Source of the DNA: Firmicutes bacterium UBA2530
GTDB lineage: Bacteria > Bacillota > Clostridia > Tissierellales > Sedimentibacteraceae
Assembly: GCA_002340985.1 (NCBI GenBank)
Contig: DDNC01000018.1
Coordinates: 82,001-112,005, forward strand
Reading direction: 5' to 3'
Length of the DNA stretch: 30,005 bases
In this document: piece by piece, positions 1-6,764 of the stretch
Layout: each line of letters starts with the position of its first letter
Numbering within the stretch: position 1 is the first letter of the stretch
Made by a program: the position numbers and the translations under genes
Notes under the pieces: model-generated
Seen by the model: the letters and a program-made list of their open reading frames with translations, nothing else
The model's database searches: none
What the model was told of the DNA's origin: nothing

Positions 1-121
1 GCTGGCAGCCTACAGCATAGATTCAAGCAGCTATTTCAAGCTGAGGGACATTGCCGACCGCCTAAATTTCAGTGTAGACTGGGACAGTTCCGTAAATTCA
101 ATTGTTATAAGTACAAAATAA
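1..121 (+). CDS. C-terminal end of a stalk-domain (copper amine oxidase N-like) protein, partial
   Basis: The window opens inside a reading frame that starts at base 2 and stops at TAA 119-121, giving 39 residues. The pattern YFKLRDIADRLNF...VDWD...IVIST is the end of the repeat called the copper amine oxidase N-terminal-like or stalk domain. This domain is common at the end of secreted or surface-bound clostridial proteins, where it serves as a structural or wall-facing module rather than an oxidase. The rest of the protein lies upstream of the window, so its function cannot be named. A hairpin terminator follows 16 bases after the stop. Confidence 0.7.
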   Translation, partial: LAAYSIDSSSYFKLRDIADRLNFSVDWDSSVNSIVISTK

Positions 122-136
122 TGTTGATTATATTTA

Positions 137-160
137 GCAGCCTTTTCACGGCTGCCTTTT
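137..160 (+). terminator. Rho-independent terminator after the stalk-domain gene
   Basis: GCAGCC (137-142) pairs with GGCTGC (150-155) around a 7-base loop, followed by CTTTTC. It ends the partial gene and separates it from the MBL-fold gene. Confidence 0.75.
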
Positions 161-214
161 CATTATAAGAGGACATTTTTTTAACGTAAATTTGAGAAAT
201 AACAACCCAGATAT

Positions 215-243
215 TTGACAAATTCATCATAATATATTATCAT
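215..243 (+). promoter_or_regulatory. Sigma-A-like promoter for the MBL-fold gene
   Basis: A perfect TTGACA (215-220) is followed after 17 bases by TATCAT (238-243), five of six matches to the consensus -10. The expected transcript start near 250 leaves a short leader with GGAGA before the ATG at 274. Confidence 0.6.
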
Positions 244-273
244 CAGCAATAAATCAAAATATTTGGAGAAAGC

Positions 274-1179
274 ATGAAACTAATACACGTAAAGGAAAAC
301 ACATACTGTATAGATACAGGGATGTCATATATACCGCTTTATAAGCTTAATGAAAAAGATATTATCCTGCTCGATACGGGAACTATAGATGAAAAAGAAT
401 TATTAGAGAAAGTATTTGAGCAAAATAATTTTAATGTAAAGGGAATCATATGCAGTCATGGTCACCCTGACCATGTGGGAAACAATCAATACTTTAAGGA
501 AAAATACAAATGCCCCATAGCTATGCCGGCGTTTGAAGCACAGATATTCAGCTCTGCAATGAATATGAAGGTATTTTACGGCAATATAACACTTACAGAT
601 ATTGAAAAATACTATGGATATCTGATATTTGAAACAGACGAATGTATTTTAGTCAATCAGGATAAAATAAACTTCTGCGGCGCCGAATTTAAAATCACAC
701 ATACACCGGGGCATAGTGCGTCTCATATATGCATAACTACACCGGATGATGTATGCTACCTGGCCGATGCAATCATAGGATATGAGCTTATGGAAACTGC
801 CAAGATACCATTTGACTTCGCGCTGCTTGAAGGTATAAAAAGCAGAGAAAAGTTAAGAAGTCTCACCTGCAGCAAATATATAGCAACCCACAAGGGTATA
901 TATGACAACATAGACAAGTTGATAACAGACAACATTGAGTTCTATAAATACAGAGCTGAAAAGATCTGTGAACTCATAACAGAGAAAATGACGGTGGATG
1001 AAATAATGCAGCATGCCCTCAAGGCCTTTGCAATAAAAACCGGAAGCGTGTACAAGTTTGAAATAATACACCGAATGCTGAATGCTTTCATAGATTACCT
1101 GTACGAAACAGGAAAGCTCCGGATTTCTATAGAGGACGGCCTGCTTAAATATGAGAGGATAGAGGAAAGTTTTAATTAA
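274..1179 (+). CDS. MBL-fold metallo-hydrolase
   Basis: A 301-residue cytoplasmic metallo-beta-lactamase-fold hydrolase. The metal-binding signature HGHPDH is at 62-67, the second histidine at H147 (TPGHSASH), the bridging aspartate at D165 (LADA) and the last histidine near H206 (ATHKG). The set is complete, so a dinuclear-metal hydrolase is expected. The substrate cannot be told from sequence; relatives act on thioesters, lactones, phosphodiesters or RNA. About 90 residues after the core (210-301) form a helical, possibly winged-helix, tail, as in several MBL-fold thioesterase-like proteins. There is no signal peptide. The ATG at 274 has GGAGA upstream and its own promoter at 215-243. The gene appears to be transcribed alone: 177 bases separate it from the next gene and contain nothing else recognisable. 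Confidence 0.85.
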   Translation: MKLIHVKENTYCIDTGMSYIPLYKLNEKDIILLDTGTIDEKELLEKVFEQNNFNVKGIICSHGHPDHVGNNQYFKEKYKCPIAMPAFEAQIFSSAMNMKVFYGNITLTDIEKYYGYLIFETDECILVNQDKINFCGAEFKITHTPGHSASHICITTPDDVCYLADAIIGYELMETAKIPFDFALLEGIKSREKLRSLTCSKYIATHKGIYDNIDKLITDNIEFYKYRAEKICELITEKMTVDEIMQHALKAFAIKTGSVYKFEIIHRMLNAFIDYLYETGKLRISIEDGLLKYERIEESFN

Positions 1180-1356
1180 ATCTGAGACTTAAACTGTCTA
1201 TTTAAAATAGTAAGGTACAACTATTCTATATGTCATTAGACATGATTGTGTGCATAATCTCTTTGGCACTGAATTGGGACATATTCCTGCTTCTTGACGG
1301 CAATATATGTAATGTTATAATTATATTAATAACAGCGGAAATTATTGGGGGTAACA

Positions 1357-1881
1357 ATGAGGGTATCAACACGGTTAGGAGATATAACAAAAATAAACAA
1401 TATGGACGCAATTGTTAATGCGGCCAATAACTCACTGCTTGGAGGCGGAGGGGTTGACGGTGCCATACATAGAGCTGCGGGTCCGGGATTGTTGGAGGAA
1501 TGCAGGGCATTGAGCGGATGTGAGACAGGTGAGGCTAAAATAACGAAGGCGTATAATCTGCCGTGCTCATATGTTATTCATACTGTGGGACCGGTGTGGA
1601 ACAAGGGGATGAGCGGAGAGGATAAGCTGCTTGCCTCATGCTATTATAATTCACTGAGGATGGCTGTTGAAAACAGCATAAGGAAAATTGCCTTTCCATC
1701 TATTTCTACCGGTGTGTACGGATATCCTGTTGAGATGGCGGCAAATGTGGCAGTAAGTACAGTTGTAAATCACATGGTTGAATTCAGAAACGAAATAGAC
1801 GAGATAGTCTGGGTTTTGTTTGAGGAAAAAGCTAAGTCGGCATATGACAGGGAACTGAGCAGGTTCAGGCTGAACAGTTAG
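1357..1881 (+). CDS. Macrodomain protein (O-acetyl-ADP-ribose deacetylase / ADP-ribosyl hydrolase family)
   Basis: A stand-alone macrodomain of 174 residues, the usual length for the YmdB/MacroD class. Family motifs: GDIT with D9 (adenine contact), NAANN 21-25, the diphosphate loop GGGGVDGAIH 29-38, and STGVYGYP 117-124 closing the ribose pocket. MacroD-type enzymes remove acetyl from O-acetyl-ADP-ribose or ADP-ribose from acidic side chains, and all the residues needed to bind ADP-ribose are visible. A TTG start 12 bases upstream is possible, but the ATG at 1357 has TGGGGGT (1346-1352) at good spacing. The next gene, a HAD phosphatase, starts 21 bases after the stop, so the two are probably co-transcribed. 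The exact substrate is not determined by the sequence. Confidence 0.9.
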   Translation: MRVSTRLGDITKINNMDAIVNAANNSLLGGGGVDGAIHRAAGPGLLEECRALSGCETGEAKITKAYNLPCSYVIHTVGPVWNKGMSGEDKLLASCYYNSLRMAVENSIRKIAFPSISTGVYGYPVEMAANVAVSTVVNHMVEFRNEIDEIVWVLFEEKAKSAYDRELSRFRLNS

Positions 1882-1902
1882 ATTTTCAGAAAGGAGTATA
1901 CA

Positions 1903-2793
1903 ATGAATCGTAAACCAATAGTTGCAATTATGTATGATTTTGATAAAACTCTTTCGCCCAAGGATATGCAGGAGTATGGGTTTATCAGCGGGCTGGGTAT
2001 GAACTCGGAGGATTTTTGGGAAAGAAGCAGAATGAATATGATGAACCATCATATGGACCAGATACTTGCATACATGCTTACAATTCTGCAGGAGGCAGAG
2101 GGCAGGATGCTTCTAACAAGAAATATTTTCAACGAACTGGGCAGGGATGTGAAGCTTTTTGAGGGAATCACCACATGGTTCAAAAGAGTAAACCAGTACG
2201 GTGAAAAGGTAGGCGTTGAGGTTGAGCATTATATAATTTCGTCAGGACTGAAGGAAATAATTGAAGGTACGGAAATTGCAAGAGAATTTAAGGAAATATA
2301 TGCGGCTGAATACTGCTACAGCGATAAAAATATCCCCATATGGCCGGCTATGGCAGTAAACTATACCAGCAAGACACAGTTTTTGTTCAGGATTAACAAG
2401 GGTGTGCTTGATGTTACAGAGCACAATGGGTTGAATGAATTTACTTCTGAGGATAAACGAAGGGTTCCTTTCAGAAATATGATTTATATAGGTGATGGGC
2501 TCACGGATGTTCCGTGCATGAAGCTTGTAAAGAGCAACGGAGGGCATTCAATAGCGGTTTATTCAGAAGACAGAAATATTGCAGATAGCATGCTGACGCA
2601 GGGAAGAGTGGATTTTGCTGTGAGGGCGGATTATTCTAAAGGCAGTGAAATGGAGGAAACTGTATTTGCGGTGCTTGACCAGATAAGGGCTGTCAATAGA
2701 ACCATGGAACTCCATCTTGCTCATAAAAGTGCAGCCGAATGTGGAGCTGAGGAAAGACAAAGGAAAGTATGGGTCGAAAAACAGCAACAATAG
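1903..2793 (+). CDS. HAD-superfamily phosphatase
   Basis: A 296-residue cytoplasmic haloacid dehalogenase-like hydrolase. Motif I is YDFDKTLS with nucleophile D12 and acid/base D14; motif II is ISSGL with S113; K157 probably supplies motif III; motif IV is YIGDGLTDVPCMK with D198 and D202. This is the complete set for an Asp-phosphate phosphatase. A helical cap of about 70 residues (25-95) follows motif I, as in PSP/SerB-like type I HADs, but the protein is longer than SerB (about 210-230), with an insertion at 140-190 before motif IV. The substrate is unknown. AAAGGAGT precedes the ATG at 1903. Sitting 21 bases behind the macrodomain gene, it might dephosphorylate an ADP-ribose-related product, which is inference only. 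Confidence 0.85.
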   Translation: MNRKPIVAIMYDFDKTLSPKDMQEYGFISGLGMNSEDFWERSRMNMMNHHMDQILAYMLTILQEAEGRMLLTRNIFNELGRDVKLFEGITTWFKRVNQYGEKVGVEVEHYIISSGLKEIIEGTEIAREFKEIYAAEYCYSDKNIPIWPAMAVNYTSKTQFLFRINKGVLDVTEHNGLNEFTSEDKRRVPFRNMIYIGDGLTDVPCMKLVKSNGGHSIAVYSEDRNIADSMLTQGRVDFAVRADYSKGSEMEETVFAVLDQIRAVNRTMELHLAHKSAAECGAEERQRKVWVEKQQQ

Positions 2794-2812
2794 AAAAAGT
2801 TTCTATAACAGG

Positions 2813-2841
2813 TTGCAAATAAGGCAGAAACGTAGTATGAT
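2813..2841 (+). promoter_or_regulatory. Sigma-A-like promoter for the ferritin-like gene
   Basis: TTGCAA (2813-2818), 17 bases, then TATGAT (2836-2841). It lies in the 86-base gap after the HAD gene, so the ferritin-like gene can be expressed independently. Confidence 0.5.
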
Positions 2842-2879
2842 AAATTTTATACACAGAGGAATAGAGGAGAGGTACAGTT

Positions 2880-3362
2880 ATGTCAAACAACACTTTTAGC
2901 GGACTTGAAATGCTCAAGATAGCTATGCTTATGGAAGAAGAGGGCTACAACCTTTATAAAACCGGAGCTGAAAATACTTCAGGAAAAACAAAGGAGTTTT
3001 TATTGGCAGCTTCAGGTCAGGAATTTCACCATAAGGAAAAATTTGCGAAGCTTTACAATGAGCTTGCTGCAAGCAAAGAAGATGAATCTGAGTATCTTTA
3101 TGATGACCAGGTATCAGGCTATCTGAGAGCTATGATTGAAAATCAGGTTTTTAATAAAAATGAAGATCTTGCAGATGCCTTTAAGGATTTAAAATCAGCA
3201 GCAAAGAAATCTCTTGAAACTGAAGAGCTTACAGTGAAGGTTTACACCGAAATGTACAAGGGAGTAACCGGAGAAGCCGAAAAAGAAATAATGGCAAGAA
3301 TAATAGAAGAAGAAAAGCAGCACGTGGAATATTTCCGTAATTTACTGGGCGAAATTGAATAA
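2880..3362 (+). CDS. Ferritin-like / rubrerythrin-type diiron protein without rubredoxin domain
   Basis: A 160-residue four-helix diiron protein. Carboxylate and histidine ligands appear in ferritin-like order: E20 in helix 1 (MEEEGYNLY), E48xxH51 in helix 2 (QEFHHKEKF), E115/E116 in helix 3 and E145xxH148 in helix 4 (EEEKQHVEYF). Rubrerythrins reduce peroxide in anaerobes, usually receiving electrons through a C-terminal rubredoxin Fe(Cys)4 domain. That domain is missing: the protein ends ten residues after the last ligand helix and has no CxxC pair. It therefore needs a separate electron donor or has a storage or sensing role. GAGGAGAGG upstream supports the ATG at 2880. It has its own promoter and a strong terminator, so it is probably monocistronic. 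Confidence 0.85.
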   Translation: MSNNTFSGLEMLKIAMLMEEEGYNLYKTGAENTSGKTKEFLLAASGQEFHHKEKFAKLYNELAASKEDESEYLYDDQVSGYLRAMIENQVFNKNEDLADAFKDLKSAAKKSLETEELTVKVYTEMYKGVTGEAEKEIMARIIEEEKQHVEYFRNLLGEIE

Positions 3363-3370
3363 TAAATATG

Positions 3371-3399
3371 AACTGCTACGTTATGCGTAGCAGTTTTTT
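3371..3399 (+). terminator. Rho-independent terminator after the ferritin-like gene
   Basis: Perfect 10-bp stem AACTGCTACG (3371-3380) / CGTAGCAGTT (3386-3395), loop TTATG, six T residues at 3394-3399. Confidence 0.9.
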
Positions 3400-3400
3400 C

Positions 3401-3445
3401 TTGATTTTAATTTTGTGATTTGTTATTATAAGCTTGAAATAACAA
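3401..3445 (+). promoter_or_regulatory. Candidate promoter with inverted repeat before the DUF1904 gene
   Basis: TTGATT (3401-3406), 17 bases, TATTAT (3424-3429). An 8-bp inverted repeat, TTGTTATT (3420-3427) and AATAACAA (3438-3445), overlaps the -10 and the presumed transcript start and could be an operator. The region is very A/T-rich, so chance is a real alternative. Confidence 0.3.
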
Positions 3446-3483
3446 TAAAACTCAACAAAATTCTTATAATTAGAGGAGTATGT

Positions 3484-3810
3484 ATGCCTGCGTTAAGATT
3501 AAAAGCAATAGATGCAAAAGAAGCGTCAACTGTCAGTAAGGAGCTTGTGGACGATCTTCAGGCTCTTATTCAGTGTCCGAGAGATTATTTCAGCATTGAG
3601 GTGGAGCAGTCAAAATTCATCATGGACGGAATGTTCGTTGAAGGTCCCGCAATGGTGGATGTAATGTGGTTTGACAGAGGTCAGGATGTACAGGACAAGG
3701 CGGCGAAAATAATTACAAAGCACATAAATTCCATAGGCTATAAAAGCGTAGATGTAATATTTCACTCTCTTGACGAAAAGAAATATTACGAGAATGGGGA
3801 ACATTTTTAA
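3484..3810 (+). CDS. DUF1904 family small protein (tautomerase-like fold)
   Basis: A 108-residue protein that I recognise as DUF1904, a small family related to the tautomerase/MIF fold. It begins M-P-A-L-R. A proline right after the initiator is the catalytic base in 4-oxalocrotonate tautomerases, so Pro2 may be functional, but no member-specific reaction can be assigned. An upstream in-frame ATG at 3415 would add 23 poorly conserved-looking residues and bury the proline. The ATG at 3484 has GAGGAG (3473-3478) at ideal spacing and was chosen. There is no signal peptide or membrane segment. The gene stands alone and converges on the nqr operon, with a shared terminator at 3821-3862. Confidence 0.75.
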   Translation: MPALRLKAIDAKEASTVSKELVDDLQALIQCPRDYFSIEVEQSKFIMDGMFVEGPAMVDVMWFDRGQDVQDKAAKIITKHINSIGYKSVDVIFHSLDEKKYYENGEHF

Positions 3811-3820
3811 AGGCAGAATA

Positions 3821-3862
3821 TAAGGGAGCTCATTGTCATTGTCATTGAAATGAGCTCCCTTA
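3821..3862. terminator. Bidirectional terminator between the DUF1904 gene and nqrF
   Basis: A perfect 14-bp stem, TAAGGGAGCTCATT (3821-3834) with AATGAGCTCCCTTA (3849-3862). The 14-base loop contains tandem CATTGT-type repeats. It lies between convergent genes and can serve both strands, though the T-runs are short. Confidence 0.8.
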
Positions 3863-3870
3863 AAATTTAT

Positions 3871-4962
3871 TTAAAACTTATCATAATATATTTTCTCAGC
3901 CGGAATATCCTTGTTGAGTAATGCTTCAACGATTGAGTCTATCATTGCAGGACTTCCGCACAGGTATGCGGAATAATTTTCACCCTTTTCTATATATTTA
4001 TCAATGGCTGAAGGCACACGCCCTCTTTCGCCTGTCCACTCCTGTGAGTCTTCTCTTGACAGTGTGGGAACAAATTTGAAGTCCTTGAGCTTTTCCTCAA
4101 ATCCCTTTATTTTATCCAATAGGAATAAGTCAGATATTGTCTTTGCTCCGAAGAAGAATATGGTTTTTCTTTCTATATTGTTGTCCGCCATGTATTGCAA
4201 TATCGAAACTATTGGAGCCATTCCCGTTCCTGCGCCTGCTAATACAATAGGACCTCCGTCATCATCGTGGTAGTAGAAATCTCCATATGGTCCGTTCAGG
4301 TGTGCTTCGTCGCCCTCTTTCAGGTGCTGATGCACATAGGTGGTGGCAATACCTCCGGTGTAGCCTATGAGCAGCTCTACTGCGTGCTTGTCATTTGCAG
4401 AGGAGGCAATTGAGTATGCCCTGTAAACCTCTTCTTCGTTTCCCTCATATGCTGGAGCCTTAAGCTGCATGTATTGACCGGGCCTGAAGCTGATTTCCTC
4501 ATTGCCGAAGCTGAAGCGCAGCAGCTTTATGGTTGAGGTCAGCTGCTTCATTTTTTCCACAACTACGGAATATTCCTTTACGTTGAATAATTCCTCCGGG
4601 ATTTCTATCTTTATATTCTGCTTAACCTTGCACTGGCAGGAAAGTCTTACACCGCTGTTCAGCTCGTCGCTTGTAAGTAACGGCTTCTCAGTTGCCAGGA
4701 CAGGGCCGCCGCCGTCTATAACCTTTACCTTACAGTAGCCACAGGAGCCCTTGCCGCCGCATGCGGAGGGTATGAATATGCTTTCAGACCTGAGAGTGTC
4801 CAGCAGGCTGCTTCCTCCACGCACAGTATATTTCTTGTCTCCGTTTATGCTCATGGTAACTTCTCCGTAGTTGCCTATAGTTCTGTCAGACAGTGTCAGC
4901 AGTGCCGCCAGTACAGCCGTGATGCAGGTAACAACAAGTATTGTAATCAATATACTATTCAT
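3871..4962 (-). CDS. nqrF: NADH:quinone reductase (Na+-transporting) subunit F
   Basis: NADH-oxidising entry subunit of the Na+-NQR complex, 363 residues. It has one N-terminal membrane anchor (3-23) and a plant-ferredoxin-type [2Fe-2S] domain (about 35-125) with C68, C74, C77 and C109, the same spacing as characterised NqrF. A ferredoxin-reductase domain follows, with FAD motif RAYS (181-184), pyrophosphate motif GAGTGMAP (243-250) and CGSP (335-338) for NADH. Electrons run NADH to FAD to [2Fe-2S], then to the NqrD/NqrE cluster. It is the last gene of a tight minus-strand operon, B-C-D-E-F. GGAGGAAGC precedes the ATG and overlaps the end of nqrE. NqrF rather than RnfB at this position marks the complex as NQR-type at its input side. 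It is about 40 residues shorter than typical NqrF, with no missing motif. Confidence 0.95.
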   Translation of the reverse strand: MNSILITILVVTCITAVLAALLTLSDRTIGNYGEVTMSINGDKKYTVRGGSSLLDTLRSESIFIPSACGGKGSCGYCKVKVIDGGGPVLATEKPLLTSDELNSGVRLSCQCKVKQNIKIEIPEELFNVKEYSVVVEKMKQLTSTIKLLRFSFGNEEISFRPGQYMQLKAPAYEGNEEEVYRAYSIASSANDKHAVELLIGYTGGIATTYVHQHLKEGDEAHLNGPYGDFYYHDDDGGPIVLAGAGTGMAPIVSILQYMADNNIERKTIFFFGAKTISDLFLLDKIKGFEEKLKDFKFVPTLSREDSQEWTGERGRVPSAIDKYIEKGENYSAYLCGSPAMIDSIVEALLNKDIPAEKIYYDKF

Positions 4963-4971
4963 TGCTTCCTC

Positions 4972-5562
4972 CTATTGTATCTGTACCATGCCGCTGAAGC
5001 CGATGAAGGCAAGTGCCATAATACCTGTGATAATAAGTGTGATGGGGGTACCTCTGAGTCCAGCCGGTATGGACTTTTCATTGAGTCTGGACCTGATTCC
5101 TGCCATTGCCGTTATTGCAAGAGCCCAACCGAGGCCAGAGCCCACGGAATATCCCACAGTCTGCATAAAATTATACTGTCTCGTTACCATGAATAAAGCA
5201 ACACCGAAAATTGCGCAGTTTACAGTTATAAGCGGAAGAAAAATCCCCAGAGAGTAGTATAGACTGGGCAGATAACGCTCCAGAACCATTTCCAGAAGCT
5301 GCACGAAGGCGGCTATAACAAGTATGAATATTATGTACATCAGATATTCAAGATTGAAGGGTACCAGTATGCTCCAATACACGATATAATTTAGTATTGT
5401 TGTTATGGTCATTACAACAGTAACCGAAATACCAAGTCCCATAGCTGTGGGTATTTCTTTTGAAACTGCAATAAAAGAGCACATTCCAAGGAAGTTGGAG
5501 AAAATCATGTTGCTTGTAAATATTGCCGCAAAAAAAATTATCATTGGATTAACATCTATCAT
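4972..5562 (-). CDS. nqrE: Na+-NQR subunit E (RnfA homologue)
   Basis: A 196-residue integral membrane protein with six predicted helices, homologous to NqrE/RnfA. NqrD and NqrE form a pseudo-symmetric pair holding a [2Fe-2S] cluster inside the membrane. The NqrE ligands are present as C28 (FLGMCSF) and C116 (TVNCAIFG). The C-terminal GLGWALAI and PAGLRG motifs are typical of NqrE. The cluster takes electrons from NqrF and passes them to the FMN of NqrC on the outer face. The start overlaps the nqrD stop by four bases (ATGA), which suggests translational coupling; nqrF follows after nine bases. Confidence 0.92.
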   Translation of the reverse strand: MIDVNPMIIFFAAIFTSNMIFSNFLGMCSFIAVSKEIPTAMGLGISVTVVMTITTILNYIVYWSILVPFNLEYLMYIIFILVIAAFVQLLEMVLERYLPSLYYSLGIFLPLITVNCAIFGVALFMVTRQYNFMQTVGYSVGSGLGWALAITAMAGIRSRLNEKSIPAGLRGTPITLIITGIMALAFIGFSGMVQIQ

Positions 5563-6185
5563 TTTTTCTCAACTCCTTTTTTCTCAAGTTTAAGCCTTCT
5601 GTTATTGAAGAACCACATTACACATGCCAGTATAAAAAATGCTGAGGGAGGCATTACCATCAGCGTCCAACGCATGATTTCCTCAGGCATCACCGCATAT
5701 CCGAAAATAGTTCCAAAACCCAGAATCTCTCTGAAGAAGGATATGGTCAGCAATACAAAGGTATATCCCAGTCCTGAGGCCAGTCCATCAAGGAACGACG
5801 GAAGAGGAGGATTTGATTGGGCAAAGCCCTCGGCTCTTCCCATTATTATGCAGTTGGTTATTATAAGTCCCACATATGGTCCCAGTGATTTACTCATCTC
5901 AGGCATGTATGCCTTTAAAAATATATCTACGATTATTACGTATGAAGAAATAATCAGAACCTGCACCATCATTCGTATATGCTTCGGGGTATGCTTGTTC
6001 AGTAGTGAAACAGTCAAGCTAGAAAAAGCTGTAACCAGTGAAAGTGCTATTCCCATAATCAGTGAATTCAGCATCAGATTCGTAACCGCCAATGCGGAGC
6101 AAATTCCTATAACCTGTACAAGTATGGGGTTCTCGGTGTATATTCCTTTTCTGAATATTTTTTTAATTTCAGATTTCTTTATCAA
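5559..6185 (-). CDS. nqrD: Na+-NQR subunit D (RnfE homologue)
   Basis: A 208-residue integral membrane protein homologous to NqrD/RnfE, with about six helices. The two cysteines that share the intramembrane [2Fe-2S] cluster with NqrE are at C29 (IGICSALAV) and C112 (ITNCIIMGRAEG), the same residue numbers as in well-studied NqrD proteins. The segment GRAEGFA is a family hallmark. It starts directly after the nqrC stop with no gap and overlaps nqrE by four bases. The charged C-terminal tail (RRLKLEKK) faces the cytoplasm by the positive-inside rule. Electron transfer through this pair is the step linked to sodium movement in current models of the pump. Confidence 0.92.
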   Translation of the reverse strand: MIKKSEIKKIFRKGIYTENPILVQVIGICSALAVTNLMLNSLIMGIALSLVTAFSSLTVSLLNKHTPKHIRMMVQVLIISSYVIIVDIFLKAYMPEMSKSLGPYVGLIITNCIIMGRAEGFAQSNPPLPSFLDGLASGLGYTFVLLTISFFREILGFGTIFGYAVMPEEIMRWTLMVMPPSAFFILACVMWFFNNRRLKLEKKGVEKK

Positions 6186-6764
6186 CTACTTCACCCCCTG
6201 CTCCAGAAACAATTCAAGTCCTTCATTGACCAGCTTTACAACTGCAGCCGAAGTTTGTGTTGCTCCTGCTATGGCATCTACTCCGTCAAGGTAGCTTCCG
6301 TTACTGATGCCCTGAATATCAATATTTCTGTATTGCTCCTTGTAGGAGTTTTCCGCTATACGTCCGCCAAGCCCCGGAGTTTCTGACTGAGTTACAAACT
6401 CTATACCGATAATTTTCGTATAGCCTTTGTTCAGGCCAACATATCCCGTGATTTTACCCCAAAGTCCGGGACCGTCCACCGGAACAGCATATGCAACCTC
6501 GTTTACGCCCTCTGTAAGCACATACACATCTGTGTTATTGATATTTTTACGTGCCACCCTCTCATCAAAGATTCTCTTTATTTCCTGAGGATCATCATTC
6601 TCGGGCAGTATGTCAAATATGTAAAGTATTTTCTGACGAAGCTCACTTTCCTGGTTAAAAGCGATGGTGTCAGCCATCATGAAATTAAATGAAGCTAATA
6701 TTGCAATAAATACGACAGTGACAACCATCATAAATGCTATGGGATATATAAATGAGTTTTTCAT
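6186..6764 (-). CDS. nqrC: Na+-NQR subunit C, covalent FMN protein (RnfG homologue)
   Basis: A 192-residue subunit with one N-terminal membrane helix (8-29) and an extracytoplasmic FMN-binding domain. TPGLGGRI (129-136) and D-A-I-A-G-A-T (163-169) are the family motifs. T169 is the expected attachment site for FMN through a phosphoester bond made by ApbE flavin transferase; no apbE is in this window. The domain sits on the outer face, where it takes electrons from the NqrD/E cluster. It is shorter than many NqrC proteins (about 250), nearer to RnfG. The start overlaps the nqrB stop by four bases, and nqrD follows immediately. With NqrA missing, this outer-facing flavin is a plausible branch point for electrons to extracytoplasmic acceptors (inference). 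Confidence 0.92.
   Translation of the reverse strand: MKNSFIYPIAFMMVVTVVFIAILASFNFMMADTIAFNQESELRQKILYIFDILPENDDPQEIKRIFDERVARKNINNTDVYVLTEGVNEVAYAVPVDGPGLWGKITGYVGLNKGYTKIIGIEFVTQSETPGLGGRIAENSYKEQYRNIDIQGISNGSYLDGVDAIAGATQTSAAVVKLVNEGLELFLEQGVK

Noticed and set aside
1263..1280. A second sigma-54-like element, TTGGCAC, upstream of the macrodomain gene
   Set aside because: The -12 half reads TGGG instead of TTGC, so the required GC is absent at the fixed 10-base distance, and no activator gene is near.
3835..3848. Tandem CATTGT-like repeats in the loop between the DUF1904 gene and nqrF
   Set aside because: Only two to three units within a terminator loop; probably local slippage and not a functional repeat array.
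5605..6294. A 229-residue plus-strand frame opposite nqrD and nqrC
   Set aside because: The opposite strand encodes clear NqrD and NqrC with overlapping start/stop codons; this frame has no family signature.
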